64,000 nt of DNA from Acanthochlamys bracteata (Eukaryota > Streptophyta > Magnoliopsida > Pandanales > Velloziaceae), in the NCBI GenBank assembly GCA_019914995.1, contig CM034126.1, positions 3,973,001-4,037,000 on the forward strand. The letters run 5' to 3'. This document shows positions 34,901 through 45,523 of the stretch, piece after piece. The position numbers and the translations under genes are program-made. Under the pieces are notes generated by a model. It saw nothing but the letters and a program-made list of their open reading frames with translations. It searched no databases and was not told the origin of the DNA. Positions within the stretch are counted from its first letter, which is position 1; the number at the start of each line of letters is the position of its first letter.

Positions 34901-35966
34901 ATCACGAAAGAGATGCAACAACAAAATTCTTCATCATGCCTATTAAGAAAACAAGTATTATAGTTTTGTGTGCTCTTAGATCACCAACGCATACACAACA
35001 CCTGCTGATAATTCCATTGCACAGGGTAGATCAAAATAAAACGAAAAACATGAACACAGCAAAAAAAAAAAAAAGAACAAAAAGCTCCTGTAAATGCATC
35101 AACTACATGTACCGTCCAGCTGGGTGCTTACTTCTAGCACATCTTTTATTATTTTGGTCCCAGCATGTGTATACCTGCCGTAGGTGTGGATAACCTTGAT
35201 CTGCATAAATTCCCAACCACCGGACCAAATTCAAATTTTAAACTGTTCCTCTAAGAATCCAAATTGCCAAAAATTTAAATTGATTATAAGAATCAAATCT
35301 CTTTCTCAAATGAACCCTGATAACAGCGCAACTGCTTCACAATCTTCACTTCACTGCTTCTTCATTACCCACCATTACTGTTTTTCATTCATAATTTATA
35401 GCGTAATACTATTCAACCACAAGAATCACAAAGTGCTGCACTCTCACCATCATTCAAGAAAGCAACAAAATGTTTCAAATTTTCTAAAAGTTCCATCCAA
35501 TCCCAACTGATAAAAACCAATTTTATACGAAGTTAAACTAACCAAAACAAACAAACACTAGAAACAAAAAAAAGGGGGTTTTCCACTAAAAGAACCTTGC
35601 GCTGGGAGCTGACGAGGGAACGTGAGGGAGGAAATCTGCGGGAAGACCGAGAAATCCATCGAAGGGATCGAATGTCACGTGCGCCACGTGCTGTACATCT
35701 GTTGGCCAACCAATGTCAGCAGAGCTCAACGCGGTGGTGTGCCCTCCTCTTCCTCCTCTTTCTCCACCGTCGTTGCTCATTCCTCCGCACACCACAAGGG
35801 ACCGCCTTACCGCTGCCGCCACTACTTCCAGGAAAGATAATGTTCTTCTATATCTCTCTTCTTCTTCTTCCTCTACTGCTAGCGCTACTTGTTGGCGTTG
35901 GTTTTTTTGTTGCTGTTGCTGTTGTTGGTAGAAATGAGAGAGGGGAGAAAGCTGGAGACGGCGCAT
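31979..35966 (-). CDS. ROP GTPase-activating protein with CRIB motif
   Basis: There are five exons on the minus strand: 35596-35966, 33937-34057, 33734-33853, 32563-32793 and 31979-32470. All have GT-AG borders and phases that join, giving 444 residues. Residues 1-82 are low-complexity (Gln run 14-20, Glu run 32-37). CRIB motif IGWPTDVQHVAHVTFD lies at about 85-108, for binding active ROP. The RhoGAP domain (about 125-300) has the arginine finger R170 in EGIFRIN, then CLAGLIKAWFRELP and NARNIAMVFAPNMTQ. The C-terminus is acidic and Ser-rich, ending KLNLRKGVRKLCAHSVFQLS. The protein stimulates GTP hydrolysis by plant ROP/RAC switches at the plasma membrane. GLEVEGIF replaces the usual GLQAEGIF, a mild change. 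Intron 1 is 1538 bases. An upstream in-frame ATG would add about 62 residues but looks like 5' UTR. Confidence 0.93.
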
Positions 35967-37731
35967 GGGATTGTTTTGCTTTTTGTTCCCTCTGGAATCT
36001 AATACAAAGATTTCTGAATCTGAACATAGAACACTGGAGAGATCGTGCGCACGCGAGCGAGAGATCAAGAAGAAAAGAAAAGAGAGAAGACGAGAACTGG
36101 GAACAGCTAGTTCACATGCTCCTGCTTGTTTATTACTAGTATTGTAACGCAATGAATTGAAATCTATTGAATGTTCAGAGAATAAAATGAAATGAACGAG
36201 AGAGATAGATACGGCGGGGAGGTCCCTGATGAATTTAACAGAAATTGAAGTGTTTGACTTAGGAAGTCAGTTGAACAGAAATATTAATAAGATTAAGGAT
36301 TAGAGATTATTATTATTATTGTTAAGTAGTGGCGTTGTTTGCCACCCACTTTCATATAATCATCATATAGTTTATATTTTATTAGATACTTAGTATTTGT
36401 TGGGGTCATTAGTTTTTATATAATCTCTGAAGCAAACTGTTGTGATGGTGACATAAGTTAGATATTGATGCTTCTAGATTATCAAACTGCAGTTGGAAAG
36501 ACTAATATACTTGTTAAGCGTTAATCACTCAAAATATTACAAAACATGGGCACTATCCAAGCAGCTTTGATTGATTTAAGAGAAACATACATAGTTAAAA
36601 ATTGGACCCATAACCAAATATGATGAAGGCAAGTAGGTGTTCGATGAGATTCGCTTATTGGTATTACAAACAATATCTATGGCTGAGATTCTACTTGTTC
36701 AAATGATTATAAAAGTGCGTTTGATAGTACATACAAAAACTTATTTTTTAATATATATTTTATAAATATTTAAAAATTTTAGATAATATAAAAAATTTTA
36801 CGTAATAAAATATTTTTATTATATATTTTATTTTTTTAGAAATAAAATAAATATGACTTATTTTTTAAAAAATACAAATATTTTTAATTTTAGAAAAATT
36901 TTATTTTATAACTAATCCTAAACGCAAATACAAAATGGACTTCTCCGCGCGTGTTTATATATTTGAGGAATAGCAATATTTTTTCTAAAGATATCTTCGC
37001 TCACTCTACGATTATTTTTTATAGTAAAAATTTATAAATTTAATTTCTATCGTTATGTATTAATAACCGTGAGTCGATAATATACTGATAAATTTTTAAC
37101 TCAATCGAAATATGAATCGATCTAAATCTATTTCTCGATCAAAATAATATAAATAGTCTAATTGACAAAATATATATTTTTTAATTTTTTATGTCATCTT
37201 GATCAAATGAGTGGATGAAGATCGATTCGTAGTTCAATTGAGTTAAAATTTTATCAGCATGCTACCGAATCATAATTTTCTGTATTCATTAATAAAAATT
37301 AAATTTAGAGATTTTCACAATAAAAAATAGCTATAGAGCATGCGTGAGTACCTTTCGAAGAAAAAGATACCTCCCCATCTTTCTCTGTATATATATAAAT
37401 TAAACAAATTTATTTTTCTTGAGAATATGGCTATCAATATTTTGGACATTATTGAGTGTAATTGTTCCGTATTTAGCTAAGTCTTGATATACAGTTGTTA
37501 AATACTAATTAAGACTAAAATTAAAAGGATATTTGAAAATGCTTCAGAAATAAATTTTTATAAATTAGAAATTTTTTATTTTATTTAAAAAATGAACTCT
37601 ATTTTTTAATTAAAATAATAATAATAATAATAAATTATAATATGATCTTATAATATAAAAATTTTTATAATTTTTAAATTTTAAATAAATTATAAAAAAT
37701 TTATTAAAATATAAAACTAAAAAATTATTAA
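35967..37731. other. ROP-GAP upstream region and spacer
   Basis: The first 200 bases are probably promoter and leader of the ROP-GAP gene (purine-rich on the plus strand). A MITE lies at 36715-36926 and a second AT-rich block at about 37530-37731. No gene was recognised. Confidence 0.4.
36715..36926 (-). mobile_element. AT-rich MITE with GTGCGTTTG ends
   Basis: The left end is GTGCGTTTGATAG and the right end CCTAAACGCA. It has the reversed core with TTTAATATATATTTTATAAA, then TTACGTAATAAAATATTTTT. It belongs with the copies at 19284 and 53571. Confidence 0.6.
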
Positions 37732-39283
37732 GGGTATGTTTGGCTAAGCTTTAAATTTAGAGCTTTCTTGACGAAAAGTCATTTGTTTATGTCTTTTTTT
37801 TTTGAAAAAAGCAATGAGTGAATTTTTGATTTGAAAGCTGCTTTTTTCTAGATTGTGTTTGGATAAATTTTACTGTTTAAAGCTTTTTTGTAAAAGAAAA
37901 TTGTAGATATGTTTGGCTAAGCTTGTGCTTATAAGTGAATAAGATATATAATGACTGAAATGTCCTTAAATATATAATAAATAATATATTATTAATTTTT
38001 AAATTGATGTTCATATATTATCTAATTTTTTGAAAATTAGTTTTATAATATATTTTTAAATAAGTTTTTGTTTAATATTTCTTATAATAATATTTATAAA
38101 CATATGAATAAATATATTATTATTATACTAAATTCTAAAATAATATATTTAAATTATTTATAAATATATAAATATATTATTATTTAATATAATAATTAAT
38201 TAATTAATTGGTCGAAAAAAAAAAATACAATAATAGATTAGCAATTTTAAATAAATTTTTAATTAAATATAATACAATCCATACAGTTAATAGTTCAACA
38301 ATCATACATAGCAATAAATACAATCATAACATATATGTTTTTGTTGAAAAAAGTGGTTGTTGAACTTTTTGATTAGAAAGTCGCTTTTCTCTAAATTACA
38401 TTTGGATAAATTTTCTTTATTTAAAAAGCTTTTTCATAAAAAAATTATAAATATATTTAGGTTTGAGTTTGTGCTTATAAATAAATAAGATATATAATAA
38501 TCAGAATGTCCTTATATATATAATAAACAAGATATTATTAAAATTTTGTATCTTTTTATGTATTATCTAATTTTTTGAAAATAATTTTATAACATAATTT
38601 CAAAACATTTTTAGTTAATATTTCTAATATTAATATTTATAAATCTATTAATAAATATAGTACCATTATTATTTTTAAATTAATTTGTAATAATATTTTG
38701 AAATTAAAATATATGATATACTATTATTTAATATATTGATTCACCCTTTTTGTACCATTGCAAACTAATACATGTTATATAAATGCATCAACAACTCAGA
38801 GAATTAAGAAAAAACTAAAAAATGTGTTATGTACATTACATCTTAGAAAATTAAGAATCAAACAACAAACTTGTAATATACATCTTTGAACGTGGTAATT
38901 TTACTGTCTCACACAACACAATTAGAAAGAAAAAAAATATCGATTGTCACAAGAAACATGAGGTATTATATTTCCATAATATCGCTAGTCAGTACACAAA
39001 ATTAATAGCTTCTAAGAAATTCTTGATAGTCCTGAATTGTGCCTAAAGACTATACAGCAAATGAATCCTTTACCTAATGAAAGTGTACTTTCAAACACTC
39101 TAAGAGGTCCACAACTGTATTAACAGGATTTCATGAAGTCCAAAACCACACAAAAATATCAAGATTTCAGCTACACACAGCTACCCTAAAAAATATTACA
39201 CATATAGAAGTTATGAACGTTACACTCCCTCAATGTGATATATAGGCATAAACAATCTTCTTGAATACTTGCTGATTATAATG

Positions 39284-39700
39284 TTACTGCAATAGGTCAG
39301 AAGAGTCTTCCAGTTCTATGGTCTTTGAGAAGGACCCCATGAGTTTTGTTACAACTAAAGTCTCCTTGGGACCCGTCTGGATAAGAGCCTTCAACAGAGA
39401 AGTAATATACCTATTCTGAATTGGGTTAAAATCCCCTTCAACATCCTCAAAGCTATGCTTAAAATTTTCATGCAACTTTAAGATCACACTTGCATAGAAA
39501 ACTATATGGAGAAGAACCTTGCAGTCTTCCTTCAGCATGCTAACCATATTTTCATCAAGTGACAAGATCTTGCTAATGTCTAAATTCTCAGACATGGCTA
39601 GTTACTTTAATTCTTGTCCACCAGCTCAACACCTCTGCTATCTGATCAGGAACAACATTGGAATCCTCTTCCAGCTTGGCAATTTCAGCATCTATCTCTT
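39284..39700 (-). pseudogene. Decayed coding piece of unknown gene inside the Harbinger-like element
   Basis: The minus strand reads IDAEIAKLEEDSNVVPDQIA, a frame change, MSENLDISKILSLDENMVSM, KEDCKVLLHIVFYASVILKL, then SLLKALIQTGPKETLVVTKL and a stop at 39284. The last 103 codons are open and look like conserved protein. A frame change near 39590 and stops just upstream show decay. I do not recognise the family, and it is not part of EF1B-gamma. Confidence 0.5.
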
Positions 39701-39779
39701 AAATAATACTGTATTTAGGTCCAAACTACAGGACAAATCAAGTCCACGCTTTGCTTCCTATAAAGCAAATATTAGCTCC

Positions 39780-40210
39780 TTAAAATCGCTTCACTTCTCT
39801 AATAACTTTGTAGAATTTTGGTTGATTGTCCATCGTCAGAAAATACCTCTCAACATGTAGGAACTCTTTATTGAAAGTCATAGTTTTGATTCCACTAAAT
39901 ATAAAATCAAGATTACAGATTATGTTAATGTCTGATAGTGTCGCAGCATATCCAGCGAGATACATGTTTGTTGCAAGATGAGAATTCCGAGCATCAAAGC
40001 TTCCCCTCGAAGCAGTGATTGTAACTTCCTTAGTTGGAAAAAGAAGGGTAACCCATCCAAACCTTGGATCACGTAGAAATGTTTGAGCTTATCTCATTAC
40101 TTGAAAAATCAATGCTCTGCTCCATAATGGCATAATCAATAAGAGGTGAACCATAAAGTAGATTATCGGCTTTCAGACGAGCAACATAAAATAGATTATC
40201 TCCAAAGTCA
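39780..40210 (-). pseudogene. EF1B-gamma GST-domain fragment
   Basis: Minus-strand reading gives YVARLKADNLLYGSPLIDYA, then EQSIDFSSNEI, then after a frame change near 40075 DPRFGW, RNSHLATNMYLAGYAATLSD and HVERYFLTMDNQPKFYKVI, ending REVKRF and a stop. These follow, in order, the N-terminal glutathione-transferase-like domain of the gamma subunit of translation elongation factor 1B. The conserved Trp of the EQW motif is Ser here. The start of that domain, the linker and the EF1G C-terminal domain are missing. No intron is seen across the fragment, so capture of a spliced copy is possible. Upstream sequence to about 40431 is open but does not match EF1B-gamma. Confidence 0.7.
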
Positions 40211-41228
40211 ATTGAGAATGAGGATGGTGTCGGCGTGCGGTATTGGGGGGTCGGATCTACGCCAATGAAGAGGTTCGCCTCCGATAATGGAAATTCTTCA
40301 TTGCACGCAGGAAAAATATTCGAGCTTTTACCGGTAGCATCGAATAACATATTCGGACATAAGAAATCGTGGTCATCGTGCGTGGTGCAGCTTGATGGGT
40401 TCGCCGGAGCCGAGATCGATTCCGCATGCACGAACTCGAATTTCGCAGAGAAATTCTTTGAAATTCATCCCCTTTCTATTGTATCGTCGGAAATACTTGC
40501 TCAAGTTCTCCCAACTCTGCCGAAGCATTCCCTAATTTCTCACCGGGTAATTTTTTTTTTGATGAGAATTTCTGCATTGTCTAATTCGGTTAGTGGCGGC
40601 AGTGTTGGCTGTAGTGTTGGTGGTAGAGAAAATTTAAAATCGGCAGGTATTGAATGGTGGTGATGGCGGTGGATGCCAGTAGCAGCGATTGTGGGATTCC
40701 GGCGGCGATGATTTTAGTTTGGAGTTGTAGATAGTCACATGGATCGGACGGTGAAGAAAGAGAGTGGTTTACGGGTGAATGAAGAGGTGGTTCGGTTGTG
40801 TTTATGGAACTTGGGTTTGAGCGTCGGATTAGGGGGTAACAGAAGAAGGATGCCAAAAGAAAAAACTGGCATGATCGGCACCGGAGATGGAGAGGTTGAT
40901 CACGGTTGGGATGAAGATGATCGCGAGAGCAAAGTGAACGGGTAGGAAGAAGAAAAAATGAAATGAGAAATGAAAATTTTAGTCCGGTTGGAAATATATA
41001 TACTTTTGTAATTTCGCTAACTTATCATGGACAAAATAGACATTGATCATACCCAACGAAAGAAGCTGCCGCGGTGCTTACTGGAAAAGCATCAATCTGA
41101 TGCTTTTTTTTTTAAGACAACAAGCTGCTTATTTCGGATAGAAGCAGGTATTGCCAAACGCTTGAATCACTATTTAGTGCTTATATTTTGCTAAAAGCAG
41201 CAAATAAGCTAAGCCAAACATGCCCTAA

Positions 41229-43352
41229 GTATTTGTTTGAAAAGCCCATCCAAACTGCTGCTACGACATGGAGCTTCCTTGTTTTGTGGATGTGACATTA
41301 ATATGCAGAATTTAGATAGCTTGCTAAATAAACAGATTCGATGTAACTCCTAACAACTCGTTTGGCAGTGAAGATCGTTTTATTTTTATTTTTTTTCATA
41401 TTTTGAGATAATTGTTTTTATAACAATTATAAAATTTATTTAAAATTTTTAAAAATCTAAAAAAAATTATATTTTGCAGAATTTATTATTATCTCTTTTT
41501 ATTTTTTTGAAAATTTTTTATTTTAAATTTATTTTATTTTTGAAGTAATTTCAAAACTACTCTAAATATTTTCGGTAATAGAATAGTTGAGCAGTTGTTT
41601 TTTCAGCTCCACTGCATGGTCCAATGAGGATGAGAAATAATAGATTGGTTAGAATTCCTTGCTTAAGTTGTGGGTAAGTTGAAGAACTTTTGTTTAGTAA
41701 CAAAAAGCTCTGCAAACTTTGAGCTGTCTAAATTCCAAAGATGTGATCTCCATCTCCAACTAATCCTCTCCTTTTAAGACCAAATCCATACCAAACTTTA
41801 TGCTTTGCTTTGCATTAGCATTGCCGGTTTCATTAAATTAATTCTCAAACATTCCATGTTCTTCTTCCAGACTCCCAAATCCGAGTTCACTTCATTATAA
41901 ACCTGTTAAACACTGAAACGTAGATACGTATGTTTGGTTTGATTTAACGATATATTATTTTCTCGTGTCTTAATTATAAAAATAGATTAACTTTAGATTA
42001 GTTAGGTAGAAACTAGGTAGCTTTAGAGTTGGATTGTCATTATCTATTCATGGTGAAAGGCAATATCAAAAGATGGACTGAATTTCTGCATTGCATGGAG
42101 ATGTTCTGCTTAAAACAGGTTCAAGCATCAACCAACTAACTAGTACAGTCAATATCTTTGATAGTAATGCACCAACAACGATCAAGTTATTAATCTTTTG
42201 GAAACATTTTAACTAACTGCCTTACGGCAATTAAAACAAAAGCTTTTTGCAGAACAAAATGAAATTGATACAGGTCTAAATTTTGCATATTTCTCGAGGA
42301 CTTGGGCTAGCTGAACAGTGAGAACTTGGTATGTAATTGGGCTTTTTAGGTAGGCTTCACTTCATGTGGGTTGGACGGTAGAGATCATTAGATGCAAGTC
42401 AAACTTCAATTATTTGTCTGCCTTGTGTGCAATGTGTACGGGAAACTCTTGTTCCCTAATTTACAGGCAGGATTTCCTTGGATTATGAAGGGTGGTAATT
42501 ATATATTACTGGTGGAACAGCTCCTATTCTCAATCATTCACTAAGAAATAGAGAAGTAAACAAAAGAAAATTGCATAGAATATACAATCCTGATTAATAT
42601 ATATGCAACATTTTCAAAATCAATTATGTTCTAAATTATGTCTTGTACTTGTTTAGAAAAATATATAGTAACTCTCATAATACTTATATTTTTTCTCACT
42701 TTTAATTTTAATAGTTATGAGGATAGATATGATGGATAAAGGTAAAATGTTCATTGTTAGCTTTTTAAGCATCCTTAGTTGAAGTTGGAGATAATATAGT
42801 ATAATAGAAAGTAGCTATATCCCTTTTTATGTTATTACTGAACATTTTACCGAGGTGTTCATTACGGCAGGACCTGTAGTATTTTAAGTAAGGGCACAAT
42901 TTAGCATGGTGGTATGGGAGCGCTCCTTGGCTACGCGGTTGAAGAAGAACCTTTGCTATCCAAGAGCTAAAAAATCAGGATACTTACTGATATTACAGGT
43001 TTTCAGTAATCTTTTGACAGAGACTAGTGGCCATTCCTGGATTGGGGGTTGCATTCCAGTCCGTTCATTATCCTGCAAGAAGTTAATCTCAGCATTCATG
43101 ATGGAAGATGAATAGGCTCCTCTATCAACGGAAGATCAACTACAGAAGAAGAAACCGTGTATTACTGCTACGGAGTTATATCTTAAACTTTTTACCTTTT
43201 CGAAACCGTTTCTACCATTACTAGGAAAAGAAGAGAAGCTTTTGTTGTTAAGAGGGACCCAAAAGCATGTCATGTGAAGACAATTGCAGTAAAGATAGAA
43301 GGTTAAAAAACTTATAAACACAGTTCAAAGAAGAGATAACAACGGTTACCTG
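41229..43352. other. Spacer, no confident gene
   Basis: An AT-rich MITE-like block lies at about 41360-41590. The rest has only short frames. On the minus strand, after TTCTTGCAG near 43080, the sequence DNERTGMQPPIQEWPLVSVK then RLLKTCNIS is open and followed by GTAAGT. It could be an exon of an unrecognised small gene together with the candidate at 43353-43373. Confidence 0.35.
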
Positions 43353-43373
43353 CTTCACATTTGTCGCCATGCA
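43353..43373 (-). other. Candidate first coding exon (MATNVKQ)
   Basis: On the minus strand ATGGCGACAAATGTGAAGCAG is followed by GTAACC, a possible start codon and splice donor. A plausible further exon lies near 42985-43080. No family was recognised, so this is only a hint of a small multi-exon gene. Confidence 0.2.
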
Positions 43374-43616
43374 TTTTACTGATCCAGCTATTAATTAAGC
43401 AAGCGAGAGATATTACTGTACATCAACATAACCTACGAAACAAAAAGAAATTGAAACTTAGCATCAAACAATTTGGTAAAACGGAAAAAGCATAGAAAGA
43501 CCTGCTTGGATTTTTGCATGCATCACAAAGTACGTAATAATAATTTTTAACAAACGACCAAAATTTGATGCTAAAAAGATTCCAAGTGGAAAAGAAATCT
43601 TTATCCAGATAATGAT

Positions 43617-43632
43617 AGAGAGAGAGAGAGAG
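43617..43632. repeat. AG microsatellite
   Basis: Eight AG units. On the minus strand it reads as a TC-rich stretch and would sit in the leader of the candidate small gene. Confidence 0.7.
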
Positions 43633-43685
43633 TCAGCGCACGATCTCCACAGCAAACACAGCAGCTGAGGACAAGGACTGTGAAA

Positions 43686-43946
43686 GGGGGCGTTTGGGAT
43701 TGCTTATGAAATGGAGCTTTTGTGAAATGAAAGGTATTTTTGTCCTTTTTGAAAAATGAGTTTTATTTTTTTTACTTCTAAAAAAATAATAAAAATATGC
43801 AATAAAAAGATCTCACTCCGTAGAATTTTTCTACACTTTCTAAATTTTTAAATAAATTTTTTATATATTTATAAAATATATATTGAAAAACGTGAAATAG
43901 AGAATTGAAAAATTGGGTTGGGGGGAAAGCAAAGCCAAACACCCCC
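43686..43946 (+). mobile_element. Best-preserved copy of the AT-rich MITE family
   Basis: Terminal inverted repeats GGGGGCGTTTGG and CCAAACACCCCC match at 11 of 12 bases. AAA lies outside both ends, so a 3-bp duplication is possible but of low information. The core reads AATAAAAATATGCAATAAAA, then GATCTCACTCCGTAGAATTT. Length is 261 bases and there is no coding frame. Confidence 0.8.
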
Positions 43947-45523
43947 AAAGTATAATTGGATAACGCTTCCCAGCATGCAGCTGCGCATCAATAAAATTCG
44001 CAACACAGCACTCAAGTTGACAATTTTAATTCATAGATCAATTTTGAATCGATTTAGTTAATAATTGATCAAATTTATTCGACTCTAATTTAATTTATAA
44101 ATTTATACATATCAAAATTATATAATTATAATTCAATATATTAATAACCAGATCAAATTCAAATCGATCTATTTAATAATTAAAATTACTAATCTTTAAT
44201 TCTATATTTTTAAAATTCAGCAAAATTATAAAATTATTTATAATGTAAATAATAATTCAGATTTATGGATCAATTTTAGATTAATTCGGATCGATCTATT
44301 TAATAATCGGATCTAATTCGTTCAACCATAATATAATTTATATATTTATACGGATCAAATTTTTTAATTTTAATACTGATTAATTGGATCAGCTTCGGAT
44401 CGTATTTTCGGATTGGATCATATATTATTATCTCAAAGCACCAGACTACAAAATACCAAAAGTTTCGAAGTTTGTACGGGGATCAAAGACGAGAAATATA
44501 AAAAAGAAGGACGATTCCCTGAGGCCCAAAGTAAACCCAACTATACCCAACCCAAATTGCACGTAAGTAAATTTCACAAAAGTAAAATGTAAAAAAATAA
44601 AATTTTGTTTAAATGAGTTAAAACAGATTTTAAATTTTATGCTTCAATTATTATTTAAAATAGGTTAAAATAAATTTAAGTTTTATATTTTAAATGAATT
44701 AGAAATAAATTATATTAATTGTGAATTTAATTTATATTTACATATATGATTATTCAAAATTTTAATTTTGATGAAAGAAATTAAATTTCGTGTATTTAGA
44801 GAAACACGTCCTACAATTAACATCTCTTAATAGAAAGTAAAAGAAAAAAAAAGAACCGAGACTTGGTGGTGGTGATGCAGGTAACTGTAAGATACTAGCG
44901 CCATGTCCTGCTATTGCCAATCAAGCAAGACGGAGCCAGCCATACACAGCTGATGGGTTTTCTATTTCTAAAATTTTTCCACATAAAACTTTAATATTAA
45001 AATTGAAAAATCAATCAAATTGTTAAGTTTGTCTGGAAATTTTTTTAAAATAGTGAAAAATATATCTAAAAATGATAAATTATATTTCCCTATTATTTTT
45101 AGTCGAATCTTACCTGCTGATCAGATCTCACGAATTTTTCCCATCCCTCCGATCTCATATTTCGATCTCTAAATGCCGAAGGCGAGAACCTTGGTTTAAA
45201 ATAAATTTGGCATCGGAATAAAACGAAGCTTCCAACGGCTACTTTCGGCGATTCTTTTCCTTTTTTTTTCCTTTTGGCGGGAAAGAAGATGATGAGCTAA
45301 GGTGTTGGGAAACAGACTTGATCATTTGACAAGATAAAAGGAGGATTGAAAGTGAGCCTTTTTGGGAAAAAGGGAAATTCCCACTTGAAAACAAATAACT
45401 AGAAATCAAACTGATCAAAAAGTACAGAAGAATTGATTAAGCTAAAAGCTAAACTAATGTTGGATTATGATAGTAATCAGCAAGATGAATGATGACGATG
45501 AATTAGTATTTGAATTGGTGGGG
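43947..45523. other. AT-rich spacer downstream of the receptor kinase
   Basis: Diverged direct repeats containing GATCGATCTATTTAATAAT occur at about 44160-44300. The last 100 bases before 45523 are probably the receptor kinase 3' UTR. No gene was recognised. Confidence 0.35.

Larger units (their letters stand above)
37732..41225. mobile_element. PIF/Harbinger-like element carrying host-gene pieces
   Basis: The left end is GGGTATGTTTGGCTAAGCTT. The right end, reverse-complemented, is GGGCATGTTTGGCTTAGCTT, so 18 of 20 bases match. Both ends are bordered by TAA (37729-37731 and 41226-41228), the 3-bp duplication typical of this superfamily. Near the left end a related motif recurs (ATGTTTGGCTAAGCTTGTGC at about 37909), and the blocks at about 37870-38220 and 38380-38760 are diverged copies of each other. 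I see no transposase or Myb-like frame. The right half, especially 40200-40940, is much richer in GC and contains decayed host-like coding sequence on the minus strand. Confidence 0.7.

Noticed and set aside
35597-36139. 180-codon plus-strand frame
   Set aside because: Antisense to the CRIB-bearing first exon of the ROP-GAP gene, which has a clear family match and correct splice site.
37732-37960. Left end of the Harbinger-like element as a stand-alone MITE
   Set aside because: The end pairs well with 41206-41225 and shares the TAA border. It was not fully excluded, since a related motif recurs at about 37909.
39519-40663. Plus-strand frames of 113 and 142 codons
   Set aside because: Antisense of, or adjacent to, the recognisable minus-strand EF1B-gamma piece; their sequence looks random.
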